A stretch of 64,000 nt of DNA from Muricea muricata (taxonomy: Eukaryota; Cnidaria; Anthozoa; Malacalcyonacea; Plexauridae): positions 39,082,380 through 39,146,379 of the forward strand of contig OY979717.1 of the NCBI GenBank assembly GCA_963855995.1, written 5' to 3'. The translations under genes and the position numbers were made by a program. The notes under the pieces were generated by a model that ran no database searches, was not told where the DNA came from, and saw only the letters and a list, made by a program, of their open reading frames with translations. Positions 59,101-64,000 of the stretch are shown here, piece after piece; position 1 is the first letter of the stretch; each line of letters opens with the position of its first letter.

Positions 59101-59898
59101 ACGAGCCTTTTCATTCATCTTTTTCTGTGTGAGTGCAAGTTCTTGTTGTTGTATTTCAAGCGCGGATGCCGATTCACGCATAGAGCGCCATTGTTGCAAA
59201 TGGACCTTCTTGAGAGCTGCCGTAGCTTCAGCTCTGGCTACTGCTCGAGCTGTAGTAGACGACACTGTGGATTGACGTGACCTACGAGAACGTTGAGAGG
59301 AGTTGATTTCTGACATAAGTTCTTTCTTGCGTTGATTTGCCTCAGTTATGGCAGTGTGAATATATTCAGTGCGATTATTGGATAGTTTTTGTACAGTTTC
59401 ATATTCCTTTTGATGCTCAGAGTCATTAAAGGTTGCGAGAAACTCCAGTAGAGAGAGAGATGCGGCGTCGTATTGGTGGAAACACGAACGTACTTCTGAC
59501 GTATGTGTTTTTATTTGTTCTACTGAGTCGGGTGTCTTTTGTAGTTTATTCACAGCGTTCAATGTATTTCGCCATAATTTCTCTAGTTTTGTTCGATCCG
59601 ATTGAATTCTGTTCTGAATACACTTCTCGGAGGGCTTAGCTGATCGTTTGGGCCGTGTAGATACATTATCAGTCGGGATAGACATAGTTTTATCGGTTAA
59701 TTCCGGGATTACTTCGAGTAAACTAGCTTCACTTGCATCACATTGCAAAGAGTTTTTATCCGTATTTTCGACTAAACAAGCTTGTAATAGTCCTACCTCT
59801 TGGCTGGTGTTCGTCTTGTGGTCATTCGCGGGATTTTCAGCTGTAAATTGAGCGCTTTCGTCGGTATTCGAGGCCATATTTGTAGCGCTTTTATCCAT
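53185..59898 (-). pseudogene. BEL gag-pol polyprotein, two frameshifts
   Basis: Start ATG 59898. Frame one (to 55672, 1408 codons) has a coiled coil, a 10-residue Pro/Gln repeat, DUF1759 gag (about residues 515-720), CCHC fingers (CFRCIASCDHLARNC), the protease with VVDDQSNGSL, and RT with MTDIEQMFHSF and FYVDDGLKS. A shift near 55770 continues into RNase H (ILTFSDAS). A second shift near 55190 opens the last 700-codon frame: TIPRLELCAAVLG, an HHCC zinc finger, then integrase D, D and E in SLDVFGPW, MRSDCGTNF and GGVWERMIG, and a DUF5641-like tail. Otherwise complete. In so young a copy the shifts could be assembly errors. Confidence 0.93.
58560..58910 (-). repeat. 30-bp tandem repeat in BEL gag
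   Basis: About ten in-frame copies encoding variants of HPINEQQLPY, between the coiled coil and DUF1759. All reading frames stay open across it, which produces spurious frames on both strands. Confidence 0.92.
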
Positions 59899-59960
59899 AC
59901 TACAAACAATTGCCTTCGAGTTTTCGATGATTTCACGCCGTAAAGTGACTCCTTTTTTAC

Positions 59961-60229
59961 TGTTCCGCTCCTTCGGGCAAGCCCAAGGCTTTACCCTTCA
60001 ACGGCAGTAGTAACGTATAACGTATCCAAGAAAATAAAGATGAAATTCCGATTCTTGTAATATTTATTCGTAAAAAAGGAATGCTCACGAAGGCATGAGA
60101 AGCGAATAACAACAAAATGGAAAACTCCCCCCTGGCTTGATACAAAATTAACCAATCACAAGCGTTAAAGAGAAAAATGCCGCGAAAACGGTGAAAATGA
60201 CGTAATTAAAGGCCCTAGTGGCCAGAACA
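59961..60229 (-). repeat. BEL 5' LTR
   Basis: Identical to the 3' LTR except for one A/G difference (near 60093). The gag ATG follows 63 bases downstream. Confidence 0.93.
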
Positions 60230-60234
60230 ACTTG

Positions 60235-62030
60235 GGTCCTTATGAGTGTACGCCAATCTCATATCAAAATTTGCTACTTGAAAGGAAATCGACGAGTAAA
60301 ACTCCTATTTTTGTCGGTCCTGTACTGCTGCACTACAAAAAGGATGAGCACACTTTTAAAGATTTCCTAAACAAGCTCAAGTTGTTGAGACCTCGGTTGC
60401 AAGACATCATTTCTGTTGGAACTGATGACGTAAATGCATTGCAGGGCTGTTTGCCAAAAGCATCTGAAAGGTCTCTTCGTTTTTTCAGGCACTTTCGCCA
60501 AAATGTCGAAGATATGCTATCTAGAGCTGATATCAAAGGTGCATCTGCAAGTCATTATGTTTGGGAAATTTTCGGCAAGGCAGCAAACAATGGATCATAC
60601 GAAGCGGGCTTGCTAGACAATGATTCAGATAATGAATTTGACGCAATGCTTGCTTCTTTGCGACCTGTCTGGGAATCTCGTGAAAACAGCAGCAAGCTCT
60701 TTGGTTACATCAAGCAGAGGTCAGACATGATGAAAAAGAATATGATTGCTAAGGTTAGAAGAGAAGCTGGTCTCCTCTCTATGTCAGAGTGTGTCGACGT
60801 TCCAGTCAAGTTTTACACTTTAGAAGCTGAAAGTACAAACAACAGGATCAAGGCTAAGAAGAAACGTAGAGCATCTGGTTTCATGGGAACAATAGAAGCT
60901 ATTCGTGCTATTGATGAAGAGCAGCAAGAAGATTTTGCATTAGCAGTAGCTGGGCTGTATTATGAAGATCTTCGACTAAGAGAAGAATTTGCCAAATTTC
61001 AGCGCCCAGATTTTCTGGAGCTATTTACCAGAGAAAGGAAGAAGTTCATTTCTAAACTTCGCAGCACCAGAGTTAGCAAGTTATTAAAAGATGATCTTTC
61101 CTCAATCATGTCTGGGAATGCCAGTACAACAGCAAGAGAGCGATTGGGACCTGAAGATAAACAATGCGCTGTTCTCTCAAAAGCTCTTGAAGTTCAAACT
61201 ACGCCGGAAGATACAGATGAATGCCTCGACCACTTATCAATTAATGATGATGATGAAAGATTATTAAACTTGCCTGCTTTCACAAGATAAGGGATTCTAC
61301 AGAAGGCAAATCTTTTACTCAGAGACAAATCTGTGTATGAAGGACCGTCAATGAAGAAAGACAAGAAGCGATGGTATTCCGTTAGCAGTTTCTCTTCCGG
61401 CAAACCACATCGAGTAGCCGTTAAAGAAGTGGATGGTGAGGTGTGCTGTGATTGTGAAGGATGGCATGCACAAAAATTTTGTGCCCATGCAGTTGCTGTT
61501 TCTCAACGCATCGGAATGCTGTCCAGTTACTTAGATTGGTACGTTAAGAAAAATGACGGCAGAAACCTTACAAGTATTGTGAACATGCATGTGAAGAAGC
61601 AATCTCTTGGACGGAAAGCAAAAGACAAGCTTCCACGAGATCGGAAGAGGAACCAACTGTCGTTGTGAAGACGAAAACCCGAAGAAAGAGTTTTCCAAAA
61701 GACAAAAATGAGCATCACCGTTACAGACTATTGTGTCTTAGGGAGACAACAGCTTACAAATGTTATGGCTGTGACAGTGCAATGCGTTGTCCCCTGGCTG
61801 TCCCACCTTCGCCCGACAACTTGGCGTTGACAACGATAGAGTATCGGTCTTTCTTACATGATGGAAAATTGCAAGTTAAGTATCAACGGACATACCATCA
61901 CATGAGCCAAGCATGTGTGCTGAAAAAGAATGACAATTTCACGTCAGCTGCAATTTTTCTGAAGGATTGTCCTCAACTGGATACCAAACAAAAGCAGAAA
62001 CTAGAGAAAGAGTTTGGACTTCGTATATAA
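60235..62030 (+). pseudogene. MULE transposase, part 3 (DDE core, SWIM, zinc tail)
   Basis: Continues the DDE core: PIFVGPVLLHYKKDEHTF, SVGTDDVNAL (second catalytic Asp) and FFRHFRQNVED. A TAA at 61288-61290 follows PAFTR, after which the same frame goes on to VCCDCEGWHAQKFCAHAVAV, a SWIM finger. Near 61640 a one-base shift leads to the last part (to 62030), with KCYGCDSAMRCPL, probably a zinc ribbon, and the end KEFGLRI. MULE transposases bind the element ends and cut them. Confidence 0.85.
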
Positions 62031-63379
62031 ACTCTGAACTATAAACTATGTTATGAAAATTATTGACGAAACATTCTTTTTACAGTAGGAAGCTTGAGCA
62101 AGCGGCCTTTTTTGCACGCAAATGCCGATGAAGCCGTCATGGATGAAGCAGTCAACGTACTTTCGCGTTCGTGATTTGAAACAAGTCTATCGCTCTTCGT
62201 TTGGAACAGCTTTGCGGATTTGCAGTTTGCATACGTGCATAGGAATCCCAATACACCGTTCCAACAAATATGAAAAAAAACCCATAAAATTTGTCTAATT
62301 TTGAATAAATTTGCATGATATTGCCGTGCTTTAACTGTTTTCCTGCGCTGTGAATTCAGACAACTAATTAAATCACGTATACCAAGCATAAGCTGTGATT
62401 ATTGAATACATAACCAGTAATAACATGCACTTTTATTCAAAATTAGACAAATTAATGCTTTACTTATTGGGTTTTCTATGGTATGTGTTGTAAATTAAAG
62501 TACTTTTACCTGTTCAAGCTTTATATATTATTATGACTAGTTGTTGCATTTGTGCGTCACCACATTAGAATTGTAGCATGATATGTGCATAATATACCCT
62601 CGCGATAGTTACTTCATAAAGAGTTTTTCTCTTATAATGTATCAGCCAATCGTCTTTTTAACAGTGTGTGAGTTTACATGCCAAAAACTTTCATGAATAA
62701 TTATCGAAAGGGTTAAATTCATGAACTGTACCTGCATAATTCATGTTTGTTTTAACTTTGTTTGATAGTTAGTATCAATTTAAATTTATGGGGTTATGTT
62801 GAGAAATTGTTATTTAAAAACAATCAATTAAGAGATATAAAACATTTCCATGTTGATTGGATATGCAGTTATATCAACATGAGTGGAAATTGGAAAAACG
62901 AAGAATTGTGTGGGGGCGGAGGATTTTTACACATTCGAGTTTTTCCAGTTTCACGAATGCTGATATTGTTTTTCCAATTTCACGAGTGCTGATATTACTC
63001 TATTTCAATATGGATAATATAGCAGAAGAGTTATATCAACATGACTCTTAGCCAAATGAGCGTTCAGAATTTCCAAATGCTATATCATAGCTATGGGTCG
63101 TACTTTGCTTTATATTCGTCGAGCCCCATAGACGTCTTCACGGTAATTTAAATTTACTCTTTTTCGATATGAAGGCGCATAATTATAATGTCTAATGAAC
63201 AGTAGTTTGCATGTTTCTGATCTGAGTTCTACATCTTCAAATTTCACATATGATGCATGTCACGCGTGTTTTTGATTTTAGCAATTTAATTGACACGAGA
63301 CTGGCAATCCTGTCATCTATGGAGCATCCGACTTTTATACCTGCACGATCCGACCTGATCCGACACGGATTGGCGATCT
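62031..63379. other. MULE 3' region
   Basis: No gene. Near 62930-63000 a 'tttttccarttymacgartgctgatattr' string occurs twice in tandem. GATCCGACCTGATCCGAC and related repeats lie just inside the right TIR (63347-63366). Confidence 0.4.
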
Positions 63380-63401
63380 GGTCCGACTATTATACCTGCC
63401 T
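63380..63401 (-). repeat. MULE right TIR
   Basis: Inverted copy of 44156-44177; followed directly by ATTGTTTTG. A second, internal TIR-like string (GCAGGTATAAAAGTCGGATG, minus strand) lies at about 63326-63345. Confidence 0.85.
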
Positions 63402-63410
63402 ATTGTTTTG

Positions 63411-64000
63411 TTATCTTTATATAACATTTTGCATATTTTAAAACATTTAGTCAGGTTAAGAAGGAGACATGCTTCAGCCCTCTTAGCTATGAACTGCTGC
63501 AGTGGTAGAGCTAAGCAAGAAACCAAATAACTAGATTTTGTTTTGTTTCATTACTTTTTATAGAATTCATGTTTATCAGAATATAAGCAATAAACAATTC
63601 AATTAAATTGCATAATGGTGCACCCCAATTGCACATCTGTTAACCAAAGCCTATAGGGTGTGCACTCAAATGGACACACTTTAAAATTCTAGGAAGACTT
63701 ACTGTATTCAAGACAACTGGGTATAGGTACATTAAAATCATTACTTACTCTTTTTGGTTGTTTGTGCATATTGTCTTCTTTAAACAACCTTAGAAAGCAG
63801 TTATACTCCGAGTCAACAAGTTCTTGTCTTTTTCAGTCAAATCCAGAAAATCCATTATAGTTTTCTGCTCTACAAATGCTTCTGGATCTTCAGAATAAGC
63901 CGTCACATTTTTAATTTCTTCAATTAATTAATTTTGTTTGCCTGTCAGAGTATTGCTTGCTACTTAGATTGGCTAAATGCAATAAATGAACTGAATAAGT
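63411..64000. other. Right edge, possible exon end on minus strand
   Basis: A minus-strand stretch at about 63798-63935 reads LIEEIKNVTAYSEDPEAF and ends LLTRSITAF-stop. The composition is protein-like but there is no start, and an in-frame stop lies just upstream. It could be a last exon after an acceptor near 63950. Nothing else seen. Confidence 0.25.

Larger units (their letters stand above)
52822..60229 (-). mobile_element. Young BEL/Pao LTR retrotransposon
   Basis: 7408 bp with 269-bp LTRs that differ at one position, flanked by the 5-bp duplication ACTTG (52817-52821 and 60230-60234). Orientation minus. It splits the MULE transposase between parts 2 and 3; the joined target site is in frame. 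Confidence 0.95.
44156..63401 (+). mobile_element. 19.2-kb Mutator-like (MULE) element with nested insertions
   Basis: The ends are inverted copies AGGCAGGTRTAAWAGTCGG, extending to about 22 bp. They are flanked by ATTGTTTTG at 44147-44155 and again at 63402-63410, an exact 9-bp duplication, the length typical of Mutator elements. The plus-strand transposase gene inside is of MULE type, which agrees. Subtracting the Rep/Tc1 segment (48592-52516) and the BEL element with its duplication (52822-60234) leaves about 7.9 kb. Confidence 0.87.

Overview
The window reads as an intron-containing, AT-rich animal nuclear genome. A cnidarian (coral, anemone or octocoral) is the best guess. This rests on the kind of repeats and gene families present (DUF6589-like genes, RecQ-like helicases, KIAA1958-type tyrosine recombinases, THAP and SWIM transposon proteins, BEL elements) and is inference. 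No rRNA, tRNA or bacterial operon is visible. Almost everything recognisable is a mobile element or a gene of a multicopy, transposon-associated family.

Left part (1-12.6 kb): the 5' end of a BEL/Pao retrotransposon with its LTR runs off the left edge. It is followed by an apparently intact six-exon gene (2627-8085; ZAD-like zinc finger plus DUF6589-like region, one GC-AG intron), a small foldback element, and an intact two-exon RecQ-like helicase on the minus strand (9325-12211).

Middle (12.6-36.6 kb) is layered transposons: a long-inverted-repeat element with remnants of a THAP gene and a convergent SWIM gene, split by a LINE; a small TIR element; a TTAA-flanked Kolobok-like element with a THAP gene; a decayed L2-like LINE with a 2A-like motif, itself hit by a foldback carrying a hammerhead-like core; a RecQ pseudogene; and a Ngaro-type retroelement with its diagnostic split direct repeats. 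A Merlin (IS1016-type) transposon with an internal ~90-bp satellite sits inside the Ngaro element.

Right part (36.6-64 kb): a tyrosine recombinase gene with one premature stop, a broken gene related to the DUF6589-like family, and then one very large Mutator-like (MULE) insertion from 44156 to 63401 bounded by matching inverted ends and an exact 9-bp duplication. Two later insertions interrupt its transposase reading frame. One is a 3.9-kb segment with a rolling-circle-type Rep gene (HUH nuclease plus SF3 helicase) and a Tc1-like transposase between two direct copies of a TA-flanked repeat. The other is a young BEL element whose two LTRs differ at one position in 269. Removing either insertion with one copy of its target duplication rejoins the MULE frame, so the order of events can be read from the sequence.
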